The notes under the pieces were generated by a model. That model was not told where the DNA came from, did not search any database, and saw only the letters and a list, made by a program, of their open reading frames with translations. This document shows positions 52,729 to 61,852 of a DNA stretch of 64,000 nt, piece after piece. A program made the translations under genes and the position numbers. Within the stretch, counting starts at the first letter, position 1, and every line of letters begins with the position of its first letter. Source of the DNA: Virgibacillus sp. MSJ-26 (GTDB lineage Bacteria; Bacillota; Bacilli; Bacillales; Amphibacillaceae). The stretch spans positions 1 to 64,000 of the forward strand of contig NZ_JAHLPW010000014.1 of assembly GCF_018918075.1 (NCBI RefSeq), in the 5' to 3' direction.

Positions 52729-54461
52729 GCAGTTCCCTCCTCACCGTGTTGTGATTTAACAATTTCCTGATAAATATTACTGGATTCCAATAACTCTTCA
52801 TGTGTCCCTATGCCTCTTATATGGCCTTGATCAAGGACAATAATTCGGTCTGCATCCATGACAGAACTCACTCTTTGAGCGACGATTACAATGGATGCAT
52901 CAGTAACTTCTTGTTTTAATGCTTGACGGAGTTTGGCATCCGTTTTAAAATCAAGTGCTGAAAAACTATCGTCGAACAGATATAAATCAGGTCGTCTAAC
53001 AAGTGCTCTCGCTATAGCTAGGCGTTGTTTCTGCCCGCCTGAAAGATTAGAACCACCTTGATCAAGTTTTGTGTCATAGCCATCTTCCATACTGGAAATA
53101 AAGTCATCCGCTTGTGCAATTTTGGCTGCCTTTCTAATTTCATCCATAGTGGCATCTTCTTTTCCATACCGAATATTTTCTGAGACTGTTCCTGAAAATA
53201 AAAAGGCCTTTTGTGGGACTAAACCAATAGCTGAGCGGACTCTAGCTTGTGATACTTTACGTATATCTAAACCATTAATACGAATAGTTCCGTCGGTTAC
53301 ATCATAGAAGCGTGGAATCAAATTGATTAAGGTAGACTTTCCAGATCCTGTACCACCAATGATTGCCGTCACTTCACCTGGACGGGATTTAAATTCAATA
53401 TCAGTCAGTGCTGACTCCTCAGCACCTGGGTAATAAAATGTGACATGATCAAATTCTAATGTACCTTTTTCATCCGTAACAGGGGTAGTTTTGTCTTCTG
53501 TCTTTGGATTATTTATGGACGGCTCTGTTTCGAGAACCTCTTGAATACGATTCGCTGATACCGCTGCACGCGGTAAAATAACAAACATCATGGATGCCAT
53601 AACGAGGGCAAACATAATCTGCATTACGTACTGGATAAATGCCATTAAATCGCCAATTTGCATATTACCACTATCTATTCTGACCCCACCGAACCAAATG
53701 ATAGCGACGACAGTCAAATTCATAAGCAACATCATCAGTGGCATAAGAAAAGCCATAAGCTTGTTAACTTTTATTAATGTATTGGTCAAATTAGTGTTCG
53801 CATCTTTTAACCTATTTGATTCAATGTCTTCCTTGTTGAAAGCTCGAATGACACGAACCCCAGTTAAGTTTTCGCGCATTACAAGATTCAATTTATCTAA
53901 ACGTTTCTGGACTGCTTTAAATAATGGCATGGCTTTTTTCAAAATAAACAAAACCGCCCCTACCAAAATGGGCATCACACCGAGGACGACAAGTGATAAT
54001 TTTGCATCCTTTGAAACGGCCATAATGATTCCCCCGATCATCATGAGGGGTGCCGTTAGTACCATACGTAAAAGCATCATCATTACTTGCTGTATTTGTG
54101 TAATATCGTTTGTTGTCCTCGTGATGAGGGAAGCTGTTCCAAGCTGATCAAATTCTCTAAAAGCAAACTTTTGGACATGACTAAACACTTCCTTACGTAT
54201 ATCCCTTCCATGTCCCATGGCAATCTTAGAAGAAAAATAACTGGCCATAACTGCAACAATTACAGTCAACGCCGCAACGCCTAGCATGACGCCACCAATT
54301 TTCCAAACATACGGAATATCTCCTTCTACTACACCATTATCCACGATAAAGCCCATTAATGTTGGTAACAATAGATTGGATAGAGCTTGGATAAAAACAA
54401 GGAGAAAAACAAGTGCAAGCAACCATTTATAAGGTGATAACTTTTTAAGAATACTAATCAT
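52725..54461 (-). CDS. ABC exporter half, degenerate-site subunit
   Basis: Half-transporter of 578 residues with six membrane helices and an ATPase domain. Walker A GGTGSGKST and the signature LSGGQKQRLAIARAL are normal. In Walker B (LYLFDDSFSALD) Asp replaces the catalytic Glu, and the switch histidine is Gln (VAQRVSS). This is the usual pattern of the non-hydrolysing side of heterodimeric exporters. Its LSGGQ would complete the active site of the partner. It overlaps both the MarR gene (ATGA) and its partner gene, so all three are coupled. Confidence 0.94.
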   Translation of the reverse strand: MISILKKLSPYKWLLALVFLLVFIQALSNLLLPTLMGFIVDNGVVEGDIPYVWKIGGVMLGVAALTVIVAVMASYFSSKIAMGHGRDIRKEVFSHVQKFAFREFDQLGTASLITRTTNDITQIQQVMMMLLRMVLTAPLMMIGGIIMAVSKDAKLSLVVLGVMPILVGAVLFILKKAMPLFKAVQKRLDKLNLVMRENLTGVRVIRAFNKEDIESNRLKDANTNLTNTLIKVNKLMAFLMPLMMLLMNLTVVAIIWFGGVRIDSGNMQIGDLMAFIQYVMQIMFALVMASMMFVILPRAAVSANRIQEVLETEPSINNPKTEDKTTPVTDEKGTLEFDHVTFYYPGAEESALTDIEFKSRPGEVTAIIGGTGSGKSTLINLIPRFYDVTDGTIRINGLDIRKVSQARVRSAIGLVPQKAFLFSGTVSENIRYGKEDATMDEIRKAAKIAQADDFISSMEDGYDTKLDQGGSNLSGGQKQRLAIARALVRRPDLYLFDDSFSALDFKTDAKLRQALKQEVTDASIVIVAQRVSSVMDADRIIVLDQGHIRGIGTHEELLESSNIYQEIVKSQHGEEGTA

Positions 54462-54922
54462 TTCATCTTCCCACCTTCAAAAAATGCTGCTATCTGTTGA
54501 TGTAAATTTAAAAGGTCGTTAAATTGCTCTTCCGAAAATGAATTAACGGCATTTTTGAATCTCAGATGGACACCATTTTCTTCGTTTTTCATTTTCTTTA
54601 GTAGAGCTTTCCCTTGTTCACTCAATATAAGGTCGACCTCACGTCGATTTCCTTCAGCATGTTGACGATTTAAAAGATCGTCCTGCACAAGCCCTTCTAT
54701 CGCATAGCTTAATGTACTTTTAGGATAGTGCGTTCTTGCCTGAAGTTGTTTCTGAGCTATTTTTTTATTATGTTGCATCATAACAATGATAGCAAATTGA
54801 GGAACCGATAATTCGTGTTCCAACGCCGTTTGTTTAACTTGACCCATAATTGACTTTTGTAAATGCCAAAACGATTGCATAAGCATTGTTGGACGATTTG
54901 TTCCATATGTCTCTTTTACCAT
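54458..54922 (-). CDS. MarR family transcriptional regulator
   Basis: Winged-helix regulator of 154 residues. The DNA-binding core is near 55-110 (IAQKQLQARTHYPKSTLSYAIEGLVQDDLLNR), with the wing ADGNRR-like AEGNRREVDL. The ATG at 54922 has AAGTGGGTG upstream. The frame extends ten codons to 54952 without support. It is first in a three-gene operon with both ABC halves and most likely represses it until an exported compound binds. No operator was identified by eye. Confidence 0.93.
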   Translation of the reverse strand: MVKETYGTNRPTMLMQSFWHLQKSIMGQVKQTALEHELSVPQFAIIVMMQHNKKIAQKQLQARTHYPKSTLSYAIEGLVQDDLLNRQHAEGNRREVDLILSEQGKALLKKMKNEENGVHLRFKNAVNSFSEEQFNDLLNLHQQIAAFFEGGKMK

Positions 54923-55149
54923 AACTACACACCCACTTCTATAAAAAATCATTCTTTTTTAGTCTTCTCTATTCGCTAATGTCTAAGAGTAAACAGTTCA
55001 AAATTGAACACCTATAAAATATTATACCTGTTAAACTTCAATGTCAAGAAAAGAAAATGTAAATAAACAAAAGCGCTGGGCACTGAAGCTAGACGTGAAC
55101 AATTTAAGTATAAAGTTATCCATAAAAGTTTTAATGTTATAGTTTCTAA
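54923..55149. other. Gap upstream of the MarR gene: no gene seen
   Basis: AT-rich intergenic DNA. It should hold the promoter and operator of the MarR-exporter operon. I found no clear palindrome or ORF. Confidence 0.4.
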
Positions 55150-55196
55150 GCAAAAACAAAAACCTTAGTGGTTTACTCACTAAGGTTTTTGTTTTA
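55150..55196. terminator. Long perfect hairpin, bidirectional terminator
   Basis: AAAACAAAAACCTTAGTG and CACTAAGGTTTTTGTTTT pair over 18 bp with a short loop, A- and T-rich at the outer ends on both strands. It stands between the ydjO-like and MarR genes. Confidence 0.88.
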
Positions 55197-55255
55197 TTAT
55201 ACTTATGAAGTTCATAGGATGTTTTAATTCATTAATTTAAAGTTAATGTAATAAA

Positions 55256-55280
55256 TAAAAAATGTCCTGAGAGACATTTT
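55256..55280 (-). terminator. Terminator near the end of the ydjO-like gene
   Basis: AAAATGTC/GACATTTT hairpin followed on the minus strand by TTTTTTATTT, 46 bp past the stop of the gene at 55326. Confidence 0.75.
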
Positions 55281-55325
55281 CAACAATTATTATAAGATTA
55301 ACTTTTTCACTTCCTGAGTTTGATT

Positions 55326-55508
55326 TTATTTCAATTCAGGTAAAACTCGCATTTCTTGTTTCATTGAAGACTTACAAAATGGACATTTAGGATCTTCTTC
55401 AAAACTGTACGACTCACGCATCCAGCCATTACAGTCATCATTGGTACAAACCCAAACATTTGTCTCGACTTCTTTAACGGGCTCTTTAGGGCCACGAGAA
55501 AAACCCAT
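55326..55508 (-). CDS. ydjO: YdjO-like cold-inducible zinc-ribbon protein
   Basis: Small protein of 60 residues with two cysteine pairs forming a likely zinc ribbon: CTNDDCNGW near residue 20 and CPFC near 42. CNGW and the ending RVLPELK resemble B. subtilis YdjO, annotated as cold-inducible. The ATG at 55508 is preferred because AAAGGGG lies about 8 nt upstream. An ATG at 55526 (after AAGGA) is the alternative and gives 66 residues. Both starts lie in one arm of a large inverted repeat (55501-55592), which may fold over the ribosome site. Confidence 0.8.
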   Translation of the reverse strand: MGFSRGPKEPVKEVETNVWVCTNDDCNGWMRESYSFEEDPKCPFCKSSMKQEMRVLPELK

Positions 55509-55592
55509 ATCAGCATCCCCTTTCATAATACTATCCTTATTATACTCCTTTTTAAGGTACAATGAAAGGGGCATCCGCTTTGATATGGGTTT
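55501..55592. promoter_or_regulatory. Large inverted repeat over the ydjO-like start, candidate RNA switch
   Basis: Left arm 55501-55526 (AAACCCATATCA then GCAT.CCCCTTTCAT) is the reverse complement of the right arm 55562-55592 apart from two small insertions. The loop is about 35 nt. In the minus-strand mRNA the second arm contains the AAAGGGG ribosome site and both ATGs, so the hairpin would hide them. A TATAAT at 55607-55602 would start the RNA just before the first arm. Confidence 0.6.
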
Positions 55593-55601
55593 AAGGTAGT
55601 T

Positions 55602-55607
55602 ATTATA
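55602..55607 (-). promoter_or_regulatory. Possible -10 box of the ydjO-like gene
   Basis: TATAAT on the minus strand, about 10 bp before the inverted repeat. No good -35 box is visible 17 bp upstream, so this is only a candidate. Confidence 0.4.
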
Positions 55608-55647
55608 TTACACTTGCTTTGAATACATCCCATTAATTAGTGCGCAG

Positions 55648-55744
55648 ATTTATATCAATTTTACGATAATAAAGATTTTGTGGGCTTGATAATCCAGTTT
55701 TCTTGGGTCACTTAGGTCAGTTCATCAAAAAGTTAACTCGTGCA
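55648..55744 (-). repeat. Dispersed ~90-bp intergenic repeat, copy 2
   Basis: On the minus strand it matches 3419-3507, including AGAAAACTGGATTATCAAGC exactly and the flanking AACTTTTTGA and TTGATATAAA. It lies upstream of the ydjO-like gene and before the HAD gene end. It is not coding. Confidence 0.7.
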
Positions 55745-55807
55745 ATGTATCTTATCCTACCGCTATGATCCCAAGGGTTATATTTCATTCCGCGAAAGTT
55801 GAATGAT

Positions 55808-56542
55808 TTAAAAAAGGACAAATTTTTCAATTGCTTTGGCTACACCGTGATTATCATTTGTTTCCGTCACGTAATCAGCGACTTTTTTAATCGCTTCCTG
55901 AGCATTGCCAACTGCCACTCCTACACCAGCTTCTTGAATCATTTTAATATCATTTAAACTATCACCGCAAGCAAGGACTTGATCCATGGTAATCCCAATA
56001 TCTTGACAAACTTTTCTTAAAGCACTTGCCTTGTTAACTCCTTTAGGATTCACTTCAATGTTTGTTGGGAGTGAGTTTGTGAGTTCGAGACCACCGATAT
56101 GCGAAAGTTCCTCTATAATTTTATCGAGTTTATCTTTGTCCTCTGTTTCACATCCGAATTTAAGCCATTTATGATCATAGAAATTATCTGGTCTTTGATT
56201 ATAATAAATATCTTCAGTGGACACTAGCCAAGTAAACACATCATATTTTTCAGCTAAGTGCCACATATTTTCAATTTTTTCTTGTGTTAATAAATGTTCT
56301 TCCAAAAGATTCTTATCAATTGTCCAAATCTGACCACCATTACATGTTACAAGAAAAGATTTCAACTTCAATTCTTCCGCAAATGGATAACAAGAATTCA
56401 ACCATCGTCCTGTGCTAAGAACGACATGAACATCATTTTCCAAAGCTTTAGCAATAACACCTTTTGTGTAATCTGATACTTTTTCCTGTGATGTAAGTAG
56501 AGTACCATCCATATCTAATGCAATTAATTTAATTTTACTCAT
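55808..56542 (-). CDS. Cof-type HAD phosphatase
   Basis: Haloacid dehalogenase-fold phosphatase of 244 residues in the Cof/YwpJ group, acting on sugar phosphates or similar small molecules. Motif I ALDMDGTLL holds the nucleophile Asp near residue 10, motif II is LSTGR near 45, and motif IV is GDSLNDIKMI near 195. The cap lies between. The ATG at 56542 follows AAGGAGATT. An upstream ATG at 56557 overlaps that site. The substrate cannot be told from sequence. It lies 32 bp after an MFS gene. Confidence 0.92.
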   Translation of the reverse strand: MSKIKLIALDMDGTLLTSQEKVSDYTKGVIAKALENDVHVVLSTGRWLNSCYPFAEELKLKSFLVTCNGGQIWTIDKNLLEEHLLTQEKIENMWHLAEKYDVFTWLVSTEDIYYNQRPDNFYDHKWLKFGCETEDKDKLDKIIEELSHIGGLELTNSLPTNIEVNPKGVNKASALRKVCQDIGITMDQVLACGDSLNDIKMIQEAGVGVAVGNAQEAIKKVADYVTETNDNHGVAKAIEKFVLF

Positions 56543-56574
56543 GTCAATCTCCTTCATTTAATATTAATCCAGTG

Positions 56575-57750
56575 CTAGTTAGTCTCTTTTACCCTTGTTC
56601 CTTTATCAAAAAGACTCGTCGTTATAAAAGGTATGATAAACAAGGCCAGTAAAATATAAAACAGCAACTGAATATTGTATAAATCCACAATCAATCCACC
56701 TACTACAGGCCCCAACATTCGACCAGCTGCAGCCACACTATTTACGAATCCTTGGTAAAATCCTGCTCGGCCTGGAGGAGCTAATTCATTGGCTAGGGAA
56801 GGGACTGCTGGCCACATAAGCATTTCCCCCATCGTCAAAATAACCATACCTACTGCGAACATAGTGAATTCACCAGCCACCATTGCGATGATGTAGGAAA
56901 ACACCATGATACCCGCTCCGATAAATATATGAGTTTTTTGTGATGTCACTCTTTCCGTAACCCATTTCACCAATGGTTGACCTAGCACGATAAGAAAACC
57001 GTTGATCGCCCATAACATACTATATTGCTCAAGAGGGATTCCTATATCTTGTGTGTGAGATGCAATGGTGGACTGCCACTGACTATAGGCAAACCAAGCT
57101 ATTAAAAAGCCTGTCGATAAAATAAGTAACGCTTTGAAAGAGGATTTATTTTTAATTTCCCCGCTTTGCTCAATAACTGACGTATGCATTTGTTGGTCTC
57201 GTTTTTCATCCATGTCACGATAGAAAAAGAAAGCCATAATAAAAAACAAAGTAAATAACGTCGCATTGGCCATAAATATATAATTAAATGAAATACTGGC
57301 AACATATCCGCCAAGTGTGGCACCAAGCGCTACTCCTAAATTTTGAGCAACATAAATCGCATTAAAAGCTCTTCTTCCACCATCGGGCCAGACAGATCCA
57401 GCCATAGCAAACATCACCGGCCAAGTGATACCTGTTCCAAAACCAATTAAGACAAGTAAAACAGAATAAGTCCCGATATTATGGAAAAATGAAAGAGTAA
57501 TAGCTGACAGCATCGCTAACCCTGTCCCATATAAAATTGTTTTATAGGCGCTATATTTATCGAACAAGATTCCACCAATCAAGTTACCAGTAATCGTTGC
57601 AGCCTGATTAAACATTAAAATCATCCCGGCAAAGGCGAGACTTTTTCCTAATTCATTATGCATATAAATTGTATTTAAGGGCCACAAAAATGAACCACCG
57701 GTGACACTTATTGTTGTTCCAATAACTAATAACCAGATATATCTTGGCAT
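56575..57750 (-). CDS. MFS transporter (multidrug or unknown substrate)
   Basis: Major facilitator of 391 residues with about twelve membrane helices. The loop 2-3 motif is GGILFDKYSAYKTIL near residue 60. The last loop ends in a short charged tail. The pattern fits DHA1-type drug/proton antiporters, but specificity is not readable. The HAD gene follows by 32 bp and may share its transcript. Confidence 0.88.
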   Translation of the reverse strand: MPRYIWLLVIGTTISVTGGSFLWPLNTIYMHNELGKSLAFAGMILMFNQAATITGNLIGGILFDKYSAYKTILYGTGLAMLSAITLSFFHNIGTYSVLLVLIGFGTGITWPVMFAMAGSVWPDGGRRAFNAIYVAQNLGVALGATLGGYVASISFNYIFMANATLFTLFFIMAFFFYRDMDEKRDQQMHTSVIEQSGEIKNKSSFKALLILSTGFLIAWFAYSQWQSTIASHTQDIGIPLEQYSMLWAINGFLIVLGQPLVKWVTERVTSQKTHIFIGAGIMVFSYIIAMVAGEFTMFAVGMVILTMGEMLMWPAVPSLANELAPPGRAGFYQGFVNSVAAAGRMLGPVVGGLIVDLYNIQLLFYILLALFIIPFITTSLFDKGTRVKETN

Positions 57751-57883
57751 TTTTCATCATCTCACATTCATCAATCCATTAGATTATTTTAATACAATTT
57801 ATATCTCAGGACAATCTCAATGTTTATGTGTGTTTATTTTTGAAACACCGTCTCCAGTTAAAGACACTAATATTTAAATTCAA

Positions 57884-58024
57884 AGTTGGTCTTCATCAGT
57901 GGCATGAACGACAACTTTTAGCAATTTCACTCGGTAGTTGGTCTTCATCAACGCCATGAACGACAACTTGCAGCAATTTCACTCCGAAGTTGGTCTTCAT
58001 CTACGGGGATGAACATCAGCTTTT
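57884..58024. repeat. 52-bp tandem repeat, 2.7 units, each palindromic
   Basis: Units begin at 57884, 57936 and 57988 (the last is partial). Each has AGTTGGTCTTCATC, a 5-6 nt spacer and ATGAACGACAACTT, an imperfect inverted repeat, then GCAATTTCACTC. Successive units differ at only a few bases. The last unit runs into the stop codon of the MFS gene at 58023. Confidence 0.85.
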
Positions 58025-59231
58025 AGTCTAGCACATAGCGATCTCGCCCTGCACCAAGTCCAAACAAAATCACAAATACAGATATTACCATCAACACGAT
58101 CAATGGAACTGTCCATGTCTCAGTCAAATCATATAGATATCCAATCAGCATCGGACCGACAGCGGCAAGCACATATCCAAATGATTGAGCCATACCCGAA
58201 AGTTCTGCCGCTTGCTTAGCTGTACGAGCTCTCAAACTAAGAAGAGTCAAAGCTAGCGGAAATGTTCCACCTAAAGCTTGGCCGTAGATGATTAAGCTAA
58301 TCATCATAACAGAAAAAGAACTTCCTAATAGCAATCCTGTAAAACCACTTATAGCACAAATACCTAAAACAGCAACTAAGACTTGCTGAGATCTAAACTT
58401 ATCAGCTAAAACAGGAACAATAAAACCTGCTGGTAAACCAATCATTTGAGTGAAGAACAATAGCCATCCTGCCGTTGCCATATCAACTCCGTAGGCATGC
58501 AATATTTCTGGTAGCCATGTTATTGAGACATAAAAGAGAAAGGATTGGAACCCCATAAAAAGAGCCACCTGCCATGCGAGCGACGATTTCCACATTCTAT
58601 TATCTTCAGATTTAATAATTTCTACGTTCACGTCGCTTTCCGACTTGCTTTTCTTTACAAGATATATCCAAACAATAATTCCTATGAGAGCTGGTATTCC
58701 CCAAGCAAGTAAAGCTTTATTCCATCCAAGATTAAGCCCCTTAGCAAGTGGGATACTAACCCCTGATGCTGTTGCAGCAAAAATCCCCATAATCGTAGAA
58801 TAAACACTGGTCATTAGACCAACTTTAAATGGAAATTTCTCTTTTATTACACCTGGTAAAAGCACATTACATACTGCAATCCCCACTCCAATAATGAACG
58901 TTCCTAAAAAGAGAAGGAAGATATTTGAGATAGAGCGCAAACCTATGCCAAATAAAAGTACAAATAATCCAGATAAAAGTGCTTTTTCATTTGTATATCT
59001 GTAACCAAATTTAGGAATAATCGGTGACATAATAGCAAATGCGATTAGTGGAAGACTTGTAAGTAAGGCGACATTCCAGTTTGATAATCCGATATCATCC
59101 CGGATAATTCCCATTAAAGGGCCGACAGAAGTAATCGCTGGACGCAGGTTGAATGCCACAGTTACAATGCCAGCGACTAACATAACTTTATATAATTGAT
59201 TTGTTTTTTGTTCCAGATTTGTATCTTCCAT
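58023..59231 (-). CDS. MFS transporter, CynX/NimT family
   Basis: Major facilitator of 402 residues with twelve predicted helices. The opening ATS-like FNLRPAITSVGPLMG motif near residue 24 is the mark of the CynX/NimT (cyanate/nitroimidazole) group. The substrate is unknown. The ATG at 59231 has AAAGGAGC upstream. The open frame continues 26 codons to 59309 and would overlap the sigma-D promoter region of the chemoreceptor, without support. The gene ends inside a 52-bp tandem repeat. Confidence 0.9.
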   Translation of the reverse strand: MEDTNLEQKTNQLYKVMLVAGIVTVAFNLRPAITSVGPLMGIIRDDIGLSNWNVALLTSLPLIAFAIMSPIIPKFGYRYTNEKALLSGLFVLLFGIGLRSISNIFLLFLGTFIIGVGIAVCNVLLPGVIKEKFPFKVGLMTSVYSTIMGIFAATASGVSIPLAKGLNLGWNKALLAWGIPALIGIIVWIYLVKKSKSESDVNVEIIKSEDNRMWKSSLAWQVALFMGFQSFLFYVSITWLPEILHAYGVDMATAGWLLFFTQMIGLPAGFIVPVLADKFRSQQVLVAVLGICAISGFTGLLLGSSFSVMMISLIIYGQALGGTFPLALTLLSLRARTAKQAAELSGMAQSFGYVLAAVGPMLIGYLYDLTETWTVPLIVLMVISVFVILFGLGAGRDRYVLD

Positions 59232-59312
59232 AAAACGCGCTCCTTTTTTCATTACTATCACACTAATATAACATATAGAAAGACTTTTATTCAGTGAAGG
59301 AGCAAACATGAC

Positions 59313-59339
59313 TACAATTTCCTACAATTTAACCGATAT
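59313..59339 (+). promoter_or_regulatory. Sigma-D-like promoter of the chemoreceptor gene
   Basis: TACA (59313), 15 nt, then ACCGATAT (59332), against the consensus TAAA-N15-GCCGATAT. It matches 3 of 4 and 7 of 8 positions and lies 54 bp upstream of the chemoreceptor ATG. Confidence 0.7.
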
Positions 59340-59393
59340 AACTATCAGATGGCTTGTTCAACTTGATCTAATCGAAAATACAGGGGGATACAA

Positions 59394-61454
59394 ATGAAAA
59401 GAAAGAAAAAGGAAAACCAATCAAAAAAAACAAAAAAAGCAACAACCCCAACTCTAATAAAAAAACTAACAAACCGGCGTAAATCAATGCAACATCAAAT
59501 CTTACTCCCTTTTTTAATATTAATTATCCTTACAGGAAGCATTATTGCTTTTATGAACTATCGATTGAGTACAAATGCGATGGTGGATCAACTCGCCGAT
59601 AATGTCGTCAATGAGGTTGGAAATTTAAATGATACTTTTGATTTGTTTCTAATTAATACTGAAGACGTTTTAGATAGATTTTCAGAAAGTGAAGTATTTA
59701 CATCCTTTACATTAAAAAAACAAGAAGAGACGCTCGCCTATTTAGAAGAAAGCATATCATCCCATTATCAGATTGAAAATGCTTATGTCGGTTTTGAGGA
59801 AACTGCTCAAACCCTCATCCCTAACCATATGGATGAAAGTTACGATCCGCGTTCTAGCAGTTGGTTTCAAATTGCTAAAGAATCAAATGAGGAGATAATC
59901 TGGTCAGCTCCTCATATTGATACAATATCAAAAGAAATGATAGTCACAGCTTCAAAAGCCATCTATAAGAAAGACCAATTTATTGGTGTTGTCGCTGTTG
60001 ACATTCTGGCAGATACTATAATTGATATGGCCAATAATATTGAAGTTGGGGACTCTGGATATGTTGTCGTCATTGATCAAAATGGGAGCTTTATTGCCCA
60101 TCCGGACGAACAGTTAATTGGCACTGGCGCAGATGATCAGGCTTATTTTAACGCTTTATCAAAAAGTGGCGACAAAGGACTCATCGATTACACTGAGGCC
60201 GGGGAAAATAGGGTACTAGGTTATGTGACAAATAATAAAACGGATTGGTTAATTGGTGAAACATCTTCTGCTGAAACATTTAAACACAAAGCAAATAAAA
60301 TACTCGTTCCTATAGCGGTCACTCTACTTATTGTTATCATATTTGCGGTTATTATTTCATATATAACTACAAAAAGATTGATAAGACCAATTACATATTT
60401 ACAATCGCTTATGAAAAAAGTTGAAGAAGGAAACCTTTCAATCAAAACTGATATTAAAGCAACAAACGAAATTAATGATCTAGCGCAAAGTTTTGACTTA
60501 ATGTTACAACAGATGAGAGCAATGATTCAAAAGGTCAAACATGTTAGTCATGAAATTCTAGATGTCTCGCAGACTTTTGTCATAAGTACGGATGAAAATA
60601 CCACTGCAGCCAATGAGATTTCTTCAACAATGGAACAAATCGCAGGGGGAGCTAGCGAACAGTCTCAGTTAATGGAGCAGAATGCCATTGCTACAGAGAA
60701 ATTGTCAAATCTAATACATGATATAGAAAATCATAACAGTCAGGTGTTTTCTATATCAAAAGCAATGAATGATGTTGCTGGACAAGGCACTCGAACCCTC
60801 AATTTACTAAGAGAACAAACAAGTGAAACAGGGGTCATGACTGAAGACGTGTCTCAGGCAATTCAATCGCTTGAACATAAATCTAAAAACATTAGTGATA
60901 TCGTCACAACGATTTCAGACATAGCAGGACAAACTAACTTGCTTGCTCTTAATGCCGCTATCGAAGCCGCACGTGCTGGTGAACATGGGAAAGGTTTTGC
61001 TGTGGTCGCTGATGAGGTTCGGAAACTAGCTGTTCAGACAGACCAAGCGTTAGGCGATATTGTCAATATAATAAATGAAATACAACATGAAACAAATCAC
61101 ACTGTCTCACTTATTAGCAAAACAAAAGAAGTATTTGAGACCCAAACTTCCTTTGTTAATGAAACAGATGATGCTTTTTCTAAAATTAATCAGGCCATTC
61201 AAACGAACACAAACCATATTGAAAAAGTAATGAATGTGATGAGTTCTATTTTACAACAAGAACAAACAATTTCTGAAAACACACAACATATCGCATCAAT
61301 CAGCGAAGAAACGGCAGCAGGAACAGAAGAAATTTCTGCATCCATTGAGGAACAATCCACCTCCATGGACCAATTAAACCAGATGGCAGGTAACCTGGGG
61401 ACAATTTCCAAAGAAATGGAACAGGAAGTAGATCGATTTAAAATAGAAAATTAA
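59394..61454 (+). CDS. Methyl-accepting chemotaxis protein (dCache sensor)
   Basis: Chemoreceptor of 686 residues. A basic N-terminal stretch, a membrane helix near 36-55, an extracellular dCache-type sensor 56-300 (segments [24 protein letters not shown]), a second helix near 302-322, a HAMP domain to about 380, then the cytoplasmic signalling rod with the conserved tip [21 protein letters not shown] near 510-530. It signals through CheA/CheW to the flagella. The ligand is unknown. A sigma-D-like promoter precedes it, matching the motility genes at 22-30 kb. Confidence 0.96.
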   Translation: MKRKKKENQSKKTKKATTPTLIKKLTNRRKSMQHQILLPFLILIILTGSIIAFMNYRLSTNAMVDQLADNVVNEVGNLNDTFDLFLINTEDVLDRFSESEVFTSFTLKKQEETLAYLEESISSHYQIENAYVGFEETAQTLIPNHMDESYDPRSSSWFQIAKESNEEIIWSAPHIDTISKEMIVTASKAIYKKDQFIGVVAVDILADTIIDMANNIEVGDSGYVVVIDQNGSFIAHPDEQLIGTGADDQAYFNALSKSGDKGLIDYTEAGENRVLGYVTNNKTDWLIGETSSAETFKHKANKILVPIAVTLLIVIIFAVIISYITTKRLIRPITYLQSLMKKVEEGNLSIKTDIKATNEINDLAQSFDLMLQQMRAMIQKVKHVSHEILDVSQTFVISTDENTTAANEISSTMEQIAGGASEQSQLMEQNAIATEKLSNLIHDIENHNSQVFSISKAMNDVAGQGTRTLNLLREQTSETGVMTEDVSQAIQSLEHKSKNISDIVTTISDIAGQTNLLALNAAIEAARAGEHGKGFAVVADEVRKLAVQTDQALGDIVNIINEIQHETNHTVSLISKTKEVFETQTSFVNETDDAFSKINQAIQTNTNHIEKVMNVMSSILQQEQTISENTQHIASISEETAAGTEEISASIEEQSTSMDQLNQMAGNLGTISKEMEQEVDRFKIEN

Positions 61455-61462
61455 ATACTAAA

Positions 61463-61819
61463 GAGGTTGGGACATAAGTATTTTAGTTAATTTAAAAGCG
61501 AACGTATTAAAGTATATTTATATAAATATACACCTTTTCAAGTCAGCGTAGAAAAAATACGTAGACTCTGGGACTGCAGCAAGCTTCGTCCCACCGAAAA
61601 CCTTTGTGGGAGATGAGGCCAGACGTGCCCCCACCGTGCGTCATGAATGATGGAAGGATAAATTCGCGACGTCCTGTGAGGGCGCCTTCATGACCAACAT
61701 CCTGTTGGCCCGAGGCTCATCAGCCGCCCACGGAAAGCGAAGTATTTTTCCGAAGCGACTAACGCTTACTTAAAAATGTTCGTCGTTTAATAACCAATAC
61801 TTATTTTTGTCCCAACCTC
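61463..61819. repeat. GGTTGGGACA hairpin repeat, long form with nested element (R4)
   Basis: Outer ends GAGGTTGGGACATAAG (61463) and TTTTGTCCCAACCTC (ending 61819) are the same as in the short copy at 36580. The middle (61551-61751) carries an extra element of about 200 bp with inverted ends GAAAAAATAC/GTATTTTTCC, of the kind also seen at 1981 and 39804. It lies between converging genes (chemoreceptor and STAS protein) and may terminate both. Confidence 0.82.
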
Positions 61820-61852
61820 TTATTAAGAAATTTGATTTACAAAGTTGTTAGA

